A DNA stretch of 6,026 nt from Gammaproteobacteria bacterium (lineage in GTDB: Bacteria; Pseudomonadota; Gammaproteobacteria; Pseudomonadales; Azotimanducaceae): NCBI GenBank assembly GCA_018667205.1, contig JABIVN010000556.1, positions 1-6,026 of the forward strand. Reading direction: 5' to 3'. Below the pieces are notes generated by a model. The model did not search any database. It was not told the DNA's origin and saw nothing but the letters and a program-made list of their open reading frames with translations. Made by a program: the position numbers and the translations under genes. Of this stretch, positions 1-5,782 are shown one piece after another (position 1 is the first letter of the stretch; the number at the start of each line of letters is the position of its first letter).

Positions 1-336
1 CCTGATCAGGGCCGCCCAAAAAAACAGGATAGTGGTGACTCCAAAAAATGCCCAAAGCCAGATAGACCCCACGTAGCCAGGGAAACTGGTCATATAGACC
101 CCCCCGAGTGCGGTTGACCAGAGCGAAAAAGCAAGCAGCTTGCGGGCAGGGAACCTGTCAGCCATTGGGCCACCCGGGAAGTAGGCGATCATGGCAACGA
201 CGCCGTAGATGCCCTGGGCTGCGCCCAACTCCGTCGCCGTCAGGTCGAATACCTCGAGTACCGTTGGTCGAAAGAAGCGAGTGACATGAAAGGGTATTGC
301 GTAAACGGCTTCTCCGGCGAAGATCAGTGCGGTCAT
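1..336 (-). CDS. MFS transporter, N-terminal part (truncated by window edge)
   Basis: This is the N-terminal portion of a major facilitator superfamily permease, an inner-membrane secondary transporter; the substrate is unknown. I translated the minus strand by hand. The frame is open from codon 1 at the ATG (334-336) to the window edge and shows about four hydrophobic segments: one around ALIFAGEAVYAIPF, one around LGAAQGIYGVVAMIAYF, then LLAFSLWSTALGGVYM, and finally IWLWAFFGVTTILFFWAALI. Between the second and third lies a clear MFS motif A (GGPMADRFPARK, G-x-x-x-D-R-x-x-R-K type). It lies downstream of the GMC gene on the same strand, probably in one transcript. The start is uncertain: ATG 336 is the first canonical codon, but the frame stays open to a TAA at 418-420. 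The upstream residues (DSQHLLRQRFIF) look like a natural charged N-terminus, which would imply a non-canonical start such as ATC 373-375 or CTG 355-357. The C-terminal two thirds are outside the window. Family assignment is firm; substrate and start are not. Confidence 0.85.
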   Translation of the reverse strand, partial: MTALIFAGEAVYAIPFHVTRFFRPTVLEVFDLTATELGAAQGIYGVVAMIAYFPGGPMADRFPARKLLAFSLWSTALGGVYMTSFPGYVGSIWLWAFFGVTTILFFWAALIR

Positions 337-410
337 GAAGATAAATCGCTGCCGCAGAAGGTGTTGGGAATCGATAGTCTGGTTATCCTTATATGATGTT
401 GCAGATGGCG

Positions 411-2027
411 CTAAACTTTACCGCTCAGGATGATCTCGCTGGCTCTCCAGCCGACTGCCATAGCGGGTGCGTTGGTATTGCCGCTAGGTAATGCGGGCAT
501 GACGGAGCAATCTGCCACTCTAAGCCCGGTCACCCCTCTAACTCGGAGTTGGTTGTCGACCACTGACTGTTCATCCTTTCCCATTCGACACGAACCAGTG
601 GCGTGAAGCCCGCTGGTCGACAATCGGTGCACGGCCTCCAGTATTTGCTCATCGCTCTGGCAATCGTCGCCGGGGATCAGTTCCTCACCGAAATAATTCG
701 CTGCGGCGGGTTGCTGTACATACTTGCGCATGGTGCGAACCATCGCGACAACTGCTTTTCGGTCATAGTCTGTACTCAGCCAGTTAGGTTTAATTGCAGG
801 CGGTTTTTTTGGATCAACGCTTTCAATACTAATTTCGCCCTCGCTCGTCAGATTGAGCAGCTGCCCGTAAATAGTAATGCCAGGTTGGCTGTCCGGCTTG
901 TTCAGCTGCACCGGGAAATTATCGTCTGATCGGGCGTAGCTAAAGGCGCCCAAATAAAGCTGCGTGTCTGGTCTATTGGCCCCGGGCATTGAACGAACAA
1001 ATGCGCCTATTTCAAAAGGCCCGGTGGCCATTGGTCCTGTATGCGTCAGGTAGTATTGCAGCACGCTGGCTACAAGCCCGGGCCCGCGGAGACGGTGATT
1101 GATCCCTTTGCCATTTTTTAATCGATGAGGCATGGAAAACCCAAGGTGTTCCCTCAGCTTGCGCCCGACGTCAGGGCTGTCATGAATAATGTCGATGCCA
1201 AGTGAGTTAAGCAGACCCGCCGGACCGATGCCGGATAGCTGCAATAGCTTTGGGGAAAGCAAGGCGCCTGCGCTAAGAATAATCTCGCCCCGACACTGAA
1301 ATATCGTTGGCGAACCGGCAACGTCACAATCGATACTGACAGCCCTGCCATCCACAAAGTTAACGCTGTTCGCGTGGGCACGAGTTACGACGGTCAGGTT
1401 GCCGCGTTTCATTGCAGGCTTCAGGAAAACGCGCGACGCGCTCATTCGGCGTCCGTTTTTAATGTTGTGATTGTAATAACCAACCCCTTCAAGCGTCTCG
1501 TCGTTCAGGTCTTCTTTGCGATTAAGTCCGAATTGGACGCCTGCTTCGATCAGTTGCTCGGCGATGGGGTACCTGAATTTTCCTGTTGAAACCGGAAGTG
1601 CGCCGGCTCCTCCTCTGTGGTCAGCTTCGCCAAGTTCATGAGACTCGATCTGGCGGTAAGCGTTCCTGATATTTTCCCAGCCCCAACCCGGTCCGCCTAG
1701 GGTGTTCCATTCTTCATAGTCTTGTGGATGCCCGCGAGAATAGATCATTCCGTTGATCGAACTGGAGCCACCCAAAGCTTTACCTCGAATCCAGACCTCG
1801 GTGGCAGGAAGACCTGGTTTTTTAGTTTGCTTGATGGGGAACTTCCAGGTGAAGCGGGGGTGCTGGACCAGTTTTGCGATGCCCTTGGGCATTCCCACGT
1901 AAGGATGCCAGTCGTTACCGCCTGCTTCCAACACAAGTACCCGGCTGTTTGGGTTTTCAGAGAGTCGGTTAGCCAATACACAGCCAGCAGAACCTGCCCC
2001 TACAATAATGTAGTCATAATCGTTGAT
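411..2027 (-). CDS. GMC-family FAD-dependent alcohol dehydrogenase (choline dehydrogenase-like)
   Basis: This is a complete glucose-methanol-choline oxidoreductase, predicted to be 538 residues, normal for bacterial family members. Such enzymes oxidise a primary or secondary alcohol to an aldehyde or ketone using FAD. Counting from the ATC at 2027, the dinucleotide motif GAGSAG is at residues 10-15, the ribose-binding Glu is in VLVLEAGG near 34, and the GMC signature 1 region (RGKALGGSSSINGMIYSRG) is about 81-99. GMC signature 2 (SAGALLSPKLLQLSGIG) is about 252-268. The C-terminal catalytic His is at about 475 in LHATGSCRMG, with the partner Asn in GNTNAP near 517-519. No signal peptide or membrane segment is visible. 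The start is odd: the first ATG/GTG/TTG in frame is a TTG at 1976, which would delete the FAD motif, and an in-frame TGA lies at 2031-2033. A GGAGGT at 2033-2038 sits 5 nt before ATC 2025-2027, giving (M)NDYDYIIVGAGSAG, a typical family N-terminus. The gene lies upstream of the MFS gene and divergent from the kinase. The alcohol substrate is not determinable. Confidence 0.93.
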   Translation of the reverse strand: MNDYDYIIVGAGSAGCVLANRLSENPNSRVLVLEAGGNDWHPYVGMPKGIAKLVQHPRFTWKFPIKQTKKPGLPATEVWIRGKALGGSSSINGMIYSRGHPQDYEEWNTLGGPGWGWENIRNAYRQIESHELGEADHRGGAGALPVSTGKFRYPIAEQLIEAGVQFGLNRKEDLNDETLEGVGYYNHNIKNGRRMSASRVFLKPAMKRGNLTVVTRAHANSVNFVDGRAVSIDCDVAGSPTIFQCRGEIILSAGALLSPKLLQLSGIGPAGLLNSLGIDIIHDSPDVGRKLREHLGFSMPHRLKNGKGINHRLRGPGLVASVLQYYLTHTGPMATGPFEIGAFVRSMPGANRPDTQLYLGAFSYARSDDNFPVQLNKPDSQPGITIYGQLLNLTSEGEISIESVDPKKPPAIKPNWLSTDYDRKAVVAMVRTMRKYVQQPAAANYFGEELIPGDDCQSDEQILEAVHRLSTSGLHATGSCRMGKDEQSVVDNQLRVRGVTGLRVADCSVMPALPSGNTNAPAMAVGWRASEIILSGKV

Positions 2028-2032
2028 AGTTC

Positions 2033-2038
2033 ACCTCC
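2033..2038 (-). promoter_or_regulatory. Shine-Dalgarno of the GMC gene, pointing at an ATC start
   Basis: The minus strand reads GGAGGT, a near-perfect anti-16S match, followed by the five bases GAACT and then ATC. It decides the start of the GMC gene because no canonical start codon exists in frame between the TGA at 2031-2033 and the FAD-binding motif. The in-frame TGA overlaps the end of this site. The GTG at 2030-2032 and the ATG at 2043-2045 are in other frames and reach stops quickly. Confidence 0.7.
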
Positions 2039-2072
2039 GCCTCCCATTAAACAGAGGATGGACGGTTTTGCC

Positions 2073-2088
2073 AAGGTGAAACCACCTT
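2073..2088. promoter_or_regulatory. Perfect inverted repeat in the GMC leader (operator or RNA hairpin)
   Basis: The bases read AAGGTG-AAAC-CACCTT, two perfect 6-bp arms with a 4-bp spacer, about 46 bp before the ATC start of the GMC gene. As DNA it could be an operator half-site pair; as GMC mRNA it could fold as AAGGUG-GUUU-CACCUU. The CACCU arm is also complementary to AGGUG in the gene's Shine-Dalgarno (2032-2036), so two exclusive pairings are possible. The function is inferred only. Confidence 0.35.
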
Positions 2089-2096
2089 AGAGGTTG

Positions 2097-2124
2097 ATCC
2101 TAGCGTTTAGATGGTTGAGAGTAA
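2097..2124 (-). promoter_or_regulatory. Weak candidate sigma-70 promoter for the GMC gene
   Basis: On the minus strand TTACTC (2119-2124) is followed after 16 bp by TAGGAT (2097-2102), a poor -35 and a moderate -10. The -35 candidate is the complement of the first GAGTAA unit of the hexamer repeat. Transcription would begin near 2090, placing the 2073-2088 palindrome at the very 5' end of the message. The match is weak and other promoters are possible. Confidence 0.2.
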
Positions 2125-2214
2125 GTGAAAGTGAAAGTGAAAGTGAAAGTGAAAGTAGAAGTAGAAGAGTAAGTGGAAGTAGAAGTGGAAGTGGAAGTGG
2201 AAGTGGAAGTGGAA
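2119..2214. repeat. 96-bp degenerate hexamer tandem repeat, two 48-bp super-units
   Basis: Sixteen contiguous 6-bp units can be read without a phase break. Unit order is GAGTAA, five GTGAAA, two GTAGAA (2119-2166), then GAGTAA, GTGGAA, GTAGAA, five GTGGAA (2167-2214). Each half therefore has eight hexamers, 48 bp, opening with GAGTAA. On the plus strand every base is a purine except one T per hexamer. The tract sits between the divergent GMC and kinase genes, about 91 bp from the GMC start and 184 bp from the kinase start. Read from the GTG units it would encode only short Val-Lys/Val-Glu peptides ending at the in-frame TAA and at a TAG (2221-2223), so it is not a gene. It could be a slippage-prone spacer, a protein-binding array or a DNA-structure element. 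Confidence 0.9.
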
Positions 2215-2266
2215 GGGGTGTAGATAGAATTAATTATTAAATGAAGTACAAAATAGTCCAGTAGAG

Positions 2267-2318
2267 CGCTGGCTTCATTATTGCTGGCGCGTTATTTCAT
2301 TACGTCGAAATGCCAGCG
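2267..2318. promoter_or_regulatory. GCTGGC direct and inverted repeats upstream of the kinase gene
   Basis: GCTGGC occurs at 2268-2273 and again at 2283-2288, 15 bp apart; its complement GCCAGC occurs at 2312-2317. The 7-base versions CGCTGGC (2267-2273) and GCCAGCG (2312-2318) are exact complements. Such an arrangement between divergent genes is compatible with regulator binding, but six-base motifs can recur by chance. An AT-rich stretch (2229-2242) lies just before it and may be part of a promoter. Confidence 0.25.
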
Positions 2319-2326
2319 ATGTTGTA

Positions 2327-2348
2327 GACGGGCAGAAGACGGGCAGAA
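2327..2348. repeat. Perfect 11-bp tandem duplication
   Basis: GACGGGCAGAA occurs twice back to back (2327-2337 and 2338-2348), 50 bp before the kinase ATG. An 11-bp period is about one helical turn, so a protein bound to both copies would sit on one face of the DNA. The second copy overlaps a small inverted repeat, GCAGA-AAA-TCTGC (2343-2355). It may be a regulator site or simply a replication-slippage duplication. Confidence 0.8.
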
Positions 2349-2398
2349 AATCTGCTGACGAGAGTTAAGGTTTGTTAACTATTTTTATAGGTAGAGAT

Positions 2399-3469
2399 AT
2401 GTCCTTAGTCATTGAACGTTACGAAGAATTTACCGCGCGGATAGCAAATGAAACTATCGGGCGCGTCTATCCTGAAAAAATAACAGATGTTGAAATCCAT
2501 GGGCTCGGAGAAGGGGTTGGGTTGATGTCCTCGATTGCGCGAGGTCACCTGACGCTTGAGTCCGGTCGGAAAGAAACGGTGATCGTAAAGTGTGTTGCCC
2601 GCACCGAAAACAGCGCGCTGTCTAAAGGACTTAACTTTTACAAAAACGAGATCAACTTCTATCTTCACCTCGCGCAGGAAACACCGATCAGGATTCCACG
2701 TTGCTTATATGCATCTGTTGATCCGGTTACTCAGGATTTTCTGTTGGTATTGGAAGACCTCGGGGACGAGAAAGCCGGTGACCAGTTGCAGGGTTGTACT
2801 GAAAATGAGCGTTTGGTTGCCTTTAGGCGAGCGGCGGAGCTTCATGCAACTTTTTGGGGCCGAGCTGCTGAATTTGACTGGCTGAATTACCAGGTAGACA
2901 TGAAAACGATTCTGTTCAGGCGCGACAGAATACTTCGACCTGGCATTGAGCCAACAATAGAAAGGTTTCCGGAATACTTTAGTGGTGACCGTGCGGATAT
3001 CGTTCGCAAAATAGGTGATCAATATATTGATCTTTTCCTGCATGCGATGGGCGGCGAGCCGACAATTATTCATGGAGACTATCGGGTTGATAACGTCTTT
3101 CTGACTGGGTCGCCGGATGATCCCGATATTATTGCCTTCGACTGGCAAAACACGATGGGCGGAAACGGCACGCATGACATTGCTTATTTCAGCGCTGGTG
3201 GGTGCGACGCGGCGCTTCGGGGTGAATCCGAGCAGCAGGCGTTAAAATATTATCACGACATACTTAAAGACAGGGGGGTTGAGGGATATAGTTTTGAAGA
3301 ATGCATCGAGCAGTACCGGTACAATATGCTGGTTACCATGATTACTCCCATTGCAATTTGCGGCACCCTTGATCAGGGTAACGAACGCGGCGTGAAGCTT
3401 GGAACCACCATGCTCGAACGAGCATTCACCGCGCTTGAATCCATGTCCTGTTCAGATCTTCTGTCATGA
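2399..3469 (+). CDS. Aminoglycoside phosphotransferase / ecdysteroid-kinase-like small-molecule kinase
   Basis: This is a predicted cytosolic kinase of 356 residues with the eukaryotic-like kinase fold shared by APH, choline kinase and ecdysteroid kinase-like (EcKL) families, which move the ATP gamma-phosphate to a hydroxyl of a small molecule. Visible elements are the likely ATP-binding Lys at about 64 (VIVKCV), a helix Glu near 84 (FYKNEINFY), a hinge LVLEDL near 116-121, the catalytic HGDYRVDN at 225-232 (Asp227, Asn232) and the metal-binding Asp248 in AFDWQ. The HDIAYF and SGYSFEE-type C-terminal segments look more EcKL-like than like antibiotic kinases; this is from memory of the family. 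I chose ATG 2399 because AGGTAGAG precedes it at fitting distance; an in-frame TTG at 2372 has AAGG too close to it. The gene is divergent from the GMC gene and convergent with the BVMO. Its substrate is unknown; a hydroxylated catabolic intermediate is plausible, as for the APH-fold kinase LvaA in levulinate catabolism. A drug-resistance role is unlikely but not excluded. Confidence 0.9.
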   Translation: MSLVIERYEEFTARIANETIGRVYPEKITDVEIHGLGEGVGLMSSIARGHLTLESGRKETVIVKCVARTENSALSKGLNFYKNEINFYLHLAQETPIRIPRCLYASVDPVTQDFLLVLEDLGDEKAGDQLQGCTENERLVAFRRAAELHATFWGRAAEFDWLNYQVDMKTILFRRDRILRPGIEPTIERFPEYFSGDRADIVRKIGDQYIDLFLHAMGGEPTIIHGDYRVDNVFLTGSPDDPDIIAFDWQNTMGGNGTHDIAYFSAGGCDAALRGESEQQALKYYHDILKDRGVEGYSFEECIEQYRYNMLVTMITPIAICGTLDQGNERGVKLGTTMLERAFTALESMSCSDLLS

Positions 3470-3508
3470 CGGAGCCATAACAGAAGCCCTAATCAGAAGC
3501 CCCGGGGT
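3470..3508. other. Convergent intergenic junction with a short direct repeat
   Basis: Only 39 bp separate the stop codons of the kinase (+) and the BVMO (-). The segment holds CAGAAGCCC twice (3481-3489 and 3494-3502, 13-bp period) and the palindrome CCCCGGGG (3500-3507). No stem with a U-tract typical of an intrinsic terminator is visible in either direction, so the two transcripts may overlap or end by another mechanism. Confidence 0.6.
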
Positions 3509-5449
3509 TTAATCCATCCGATAGGTGTCGGGTTCAGCGTCATGGGTGCGGGACCAGTATTCCAGGTTGCTGAACGGTGAATTGTTGACCACCTTCCCAT
3601 CTGAGTTCTTATACCAACTCTCAACGCCAGGGTGACCCCAGGCAAGATTCTTGCTGAGCTTCTGAACTTCCTCATTGTATTCGTCGGTTGCTTCCTGGGG
3701 GATTTCAAGTAGTTTTCCCCGTTGCTCCAACATAAGCCCCAGACACTGCATAACGTAGTGAACCTGGCATTCAGTGTTATAGATAATGCTGCCGCCATGC
3801 ACGATATTAGTGTTCGGACCATAAAGGCAAAATAAATTTGGATAGTCAGGAACAAGCATCCCCTTGTATGCCTGGGGGTATTCTCCCCATCGGTCATCTA
3901 AGCTGACGTTGGATTTGCCGACCACATCCATCGGCCATAGGAATCGGTTGCTGTTAAACCCAGTAGCAAAAACGATCACGTCGAACTCATGGACCTCTCC
4001 ATCGGCGGTTTCGATACCCTTCGGGTGAAATCGGGCGATGGGTTCGTCGACGAGACTAACGTCCTCGCGCGTCATATGCTGGTACCAGTTGTTGTCGATG
4101 ATGAGTCGTTTCCCGAAAACCGGAAACTCAGGGACACATTTTTTCATCAGTTCCTGTTGGTCGCCGAGTTGCTCGCTGATATATTCGGTCAATGATTCCC
4201 GTAACATATCGTTGACCTCACTCATTGCTCGATCTTTGTGGTCCCAGGCAGGGTCGCTAGGCACTGCTGGCCAGCTACGGTCCATGAAGCCGAAAATCAT
4301 GCGGGCTCGATGAAACTCAGCGTAAAGCGGAATATGGTTAAGGGCCCACTTCAGACCTGTTTCAACCGCGCGATAGTAGTCCTTGTTCGGTGAAATCCAG
4401 TGAGGCGATCGTTGGAAAACAGTTAGGTGGGAAGCCATCTCGGCTGTTTTGGGTACTAACTGGACGGCGCTGCATCCTGTTCCTATGACCGCGACCCGCT
4501 TTCCTTTCAGGGATACATCATGTTGCCAGCGAGCCGAGTGGAAGCTCTCGCCCTCGAATGTTTCCAGGCCATCGAAAGCAGGAATGACGGGCCGATTAAG
4601 CTGTCCTACTGCGCTGATGACAGCATTTGCAGTCAGAGTATCGGTCGACCCATCTTGCCGATTCACTGTCACACGCCAGGTCTGGGATCCTGCATCAAAC
4701 TGCATTTTTTGGACGTCCGAATTTAGTTGGATGTTATCTCGAATACCGAACTGGTCTGTACAGCGCTCAAAGTAACCGTGCAGTTCGTCACGTTTGGAAA
4801 AATATCCAGACCAGTTGGCGTTGCGTTCGAATGAATAGGAATAAAAATGGTTTGGTGTATCCACACCACAGTCCGGGTAAGAGTTTTCGTACCAGGTGCC
4901 GCCAACCGCTGCATTTTTTTCCAGGATGGTATAGTCGATACCTGCTTCACTAAGTTTGATTCCAGTGCATATCCCGGACATACCTGCCCCAACCACAATG
5001 ACGCTGAAGTTTTCGCCAGCCGCGCCACGGGTCAGCTTTTCCAGTTTAGGTTTCCAAGTATTGTCTCGGTTTACGAAATTGGTTTCTTCCAGCAGCATTG
5101 CGCAAAATTCGTCTTCCAATGGTTCAGCGGTGGAGAACTCCATCAGCTGGCGCATTTTTTTGACGTCAGGTGTCGGTGGCATTGTTCCCCCTGCATCACG
5201 CAAGGTCCTGATGAGCTCAAAGGCTCCAGCCCTGATTTCGGTCGCTATTTCGCTGCTGTAGTTGCCAGTATCATCGGGGAAAATACTTCCGTCAGGCACC
5301 TGGATAGGTTCTGGCCGGAATCGATCTGATAACCAGCGACCATCGTCGGAGAACTGGGCCATAACCACTAAAAGCGTTGGTAAGTTGACATCATTTAGTG
5401 CCGCCCGCAGTTCATTGTCATCGCCGGGAATATTAAAATCCATCATCAT
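3509..5449 (-). CDS. Type I Baeyer-Villiger monooxygenase, 4-hydroxyacetophenone monooxygenase-like
   Basis: This is a flavin monooxygenase of up to 646 residues that would use FAD, NADPH and O2 to turn a ketone into an ester or lactone in the cytosol. An N-terminal extension of about 145 residues precedes the FAD Rossmann motif GAGMSG (154-159, with VGGTW following at 182-186). The BVMO fingerprint reads FEGESFHSARWQ at 298-309, with the family's Phe, Gly, His and Trp all present. The NADPH Rossmann motif is GTGCSA (323-328). The catalytic Arg is probably Arg448 in FGKR, and a VFATGF motif lies downstream. The long N-terminus and the C-terminal SWYKNSDGKV...PFS...YW region match what I recall of Pseudomonas HAPMO (about 640 aa). 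The last fingerprint position is Gln309 where Pro or Asp is usual. Three ATGs run together (5441-5449); GAGG at 5451-5454 is 1, 4 or 7 nt from them, so the third (5443) is the likeliest start. It is convergent with the kinase. Substrate range, aryl or aliphatic ketone, cannot be told. Confidence 0.93.
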   Translation of the reverse strand: MMMDFNIPGDDNELRAALNDVNLPTLLVVMAQFSDDGRWLSDRFRPEPIQVPDGSIFPDDTGNYSSEIATEIRAGAFELIRTLRDAGGTMPPTPDVKKMRQLMEFSTAEPLEDEFCAMLLEETNFVNRDNTWKPKLEKLTRGAAGENFSVIVVGAGMSGICTGIKLSEAGIDYTILEKNAAVGGTWYENSYPDCGVDTPNHFYSYSFERNANWSGYFSKRDELHGYFERCTDQFGIRDNIQLNSDVQKMQFDAGSQTWRVTVNRQDGSTDTLTANAVISAVGQLNRPVIPAFDGLETFEGESFHSARWQHDVSLKGKRVAVIGTGCSAVQLVPKTAEMASHLTVFQRSPHWISPNKDYYRAVETGLKWALNHIPLYAEFHRARMIFGFMDRSWPAVPSDPAWDHKDRAMSEVNDMLRESLTEYISEQLGDQQELMKKCVPEFPVFGKRLIIDNNWYQHMTREDVSLVDEPIARFHPKGIETADGEVHEFDVIVFATGFNSNRFLWPMDVVGKSNVSLDDRWGEYPQAYKGMLVPDYPNLFCLYGPNTNIVHGGSIIYNTECQVHYVMQCLGLMLEQRGKLLEIPQEATDEYNEEVQKLSKNLAWGHPGVESWYKNSDGKVVNNSPFSNLEYWSRTHDAEPDTYRMD

Positions 5450-5492
5450 GCCTCGTCATTAATTTTCGAATATGCATGCAGTGTACTTGAAC

Positions 5493-5510
5493 TTGGTCGA
5501 TGGAGACCAA
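5493..5510. promoter_or_regulatory. Inverted repeat upstream of the BVMO gene (possible operator)
   Basis: TTGGTC (5493-5498) and GACCAA (5505-5510) form perfect 6-bp arms around a 6-bp spacer, beginning 44 bp before the BVMO start. The size and position fit an operator for a dimeric repressor such as a TetR- or MarR-type protein, but no regulator gene is in the window. No convincing -35/-10 pair was identified next to it. Confidence 0.3.
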
Positions 5511-5512
5511 TA

Positions 5513-5665
5513 TTAAGGAACTTTGTGAAGAGCGTTCGGCTGCAAGGCTGTGTTTAGGCGATTGGACTTAAACTCATCGTTCAAGGTGTTCATGTAATCT
5601 ACGCAACTCGTTAGCTTCGATGGATCTGAAAATGCCACGGCGTCAAGCTGACAGAGTCTTGAAGG
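5513..5665 (-). other. Short open frame upstream of the BVMO, possibly a gene remnant
   Basis: The minus strand carries an open frame of about 50 codons ending at TAA 5513-5515. It includes QLDAVAFSDPSKLT and, after an internal ATG, the 26-residue tail MNTLNDEF...NALHKVP. The composition is protein-like, but there is no good start or Shine-Dalgarno and I recognise no family. It may be the eroded 3' end of a lost gene or chance. The rest of 5450-5700 shows nothing else that I can support. Confidence 0.2.
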
Positions 5666-5707
5666 TTATGCTAATGGCGGCATTCGGTTTGTTCTAGGGG
5701 CTCATCT

Positions 5708-5760
5708 ATCAGCGCTCACTTGTTGTTGGTCGCAGATCATCGAGCGCGACCAGGGCTGAT
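5708..5760. other. Nested inverted repeats (candidate structured element)
   Basis: An outer pair ATCAGC (5708-5713) / GCTGAT (5755-5760) encloses an inner pair TGGTCGC (5727-5733) / GCGACCA (5746-5752) with a 12-base loop. Thirteen unpaired bases lie on the left and two on the right between the stems. The element could fold in RNA of either strand. It is not followed directly by a T-tract, so it is not a standard terminator. A function is unproven. Confidence 0.35.
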
Positions 5761-5782
5761 TTAATGACCCGTCCATAAGCCT

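Noticed and set aside
411..1976. TTG 1976 as the GMC start
   Set aside because: It would delete the GAGSAG FAD-binding motif that is intact just upstream in the same frame.
2125..2223. Val-Lys/Val-Glu repeat peptide from the hexamer tract
   Set aside because: It is broken by an in-frame TAA at 2170-2172 and a TAG at 2221-2223; only very short low-complexity peptides would result.
2372..2398. TTG at 2372 as the kinase start, adding nine residues
   Set aside because: The AAGG before it is too close, while ATG 2399 has AGGTAGAG at suitable distance and gives a natural N-terminus.
2705..3175. 156-codon open frame antisense to the kinase gene
   Set aside because: It lies wholly inside the kinase coding region, which has clear catalytic motifs; the antisense translation has no recognisable domain.
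3494..3510. Intrinsic terminator at CCCCGGGGTTT
   Set aside because: The palindrome has no loop and only three T residues follow, so it lacks the form of a Rho-independent terminator.
4847..5329. 160-codon open frame antisense to the BVMO
   Set aside because: It is fully overlapped by the strongly supported BVMO FAD-domain and N-terminal coding sequence; it is a shadow of that gene.
5530..5600. Possible tRNA-like segment
   Set aside because: No cloverleaf arms, TTCRANY-type T-loop or suitable anticodon stem could be assembled.
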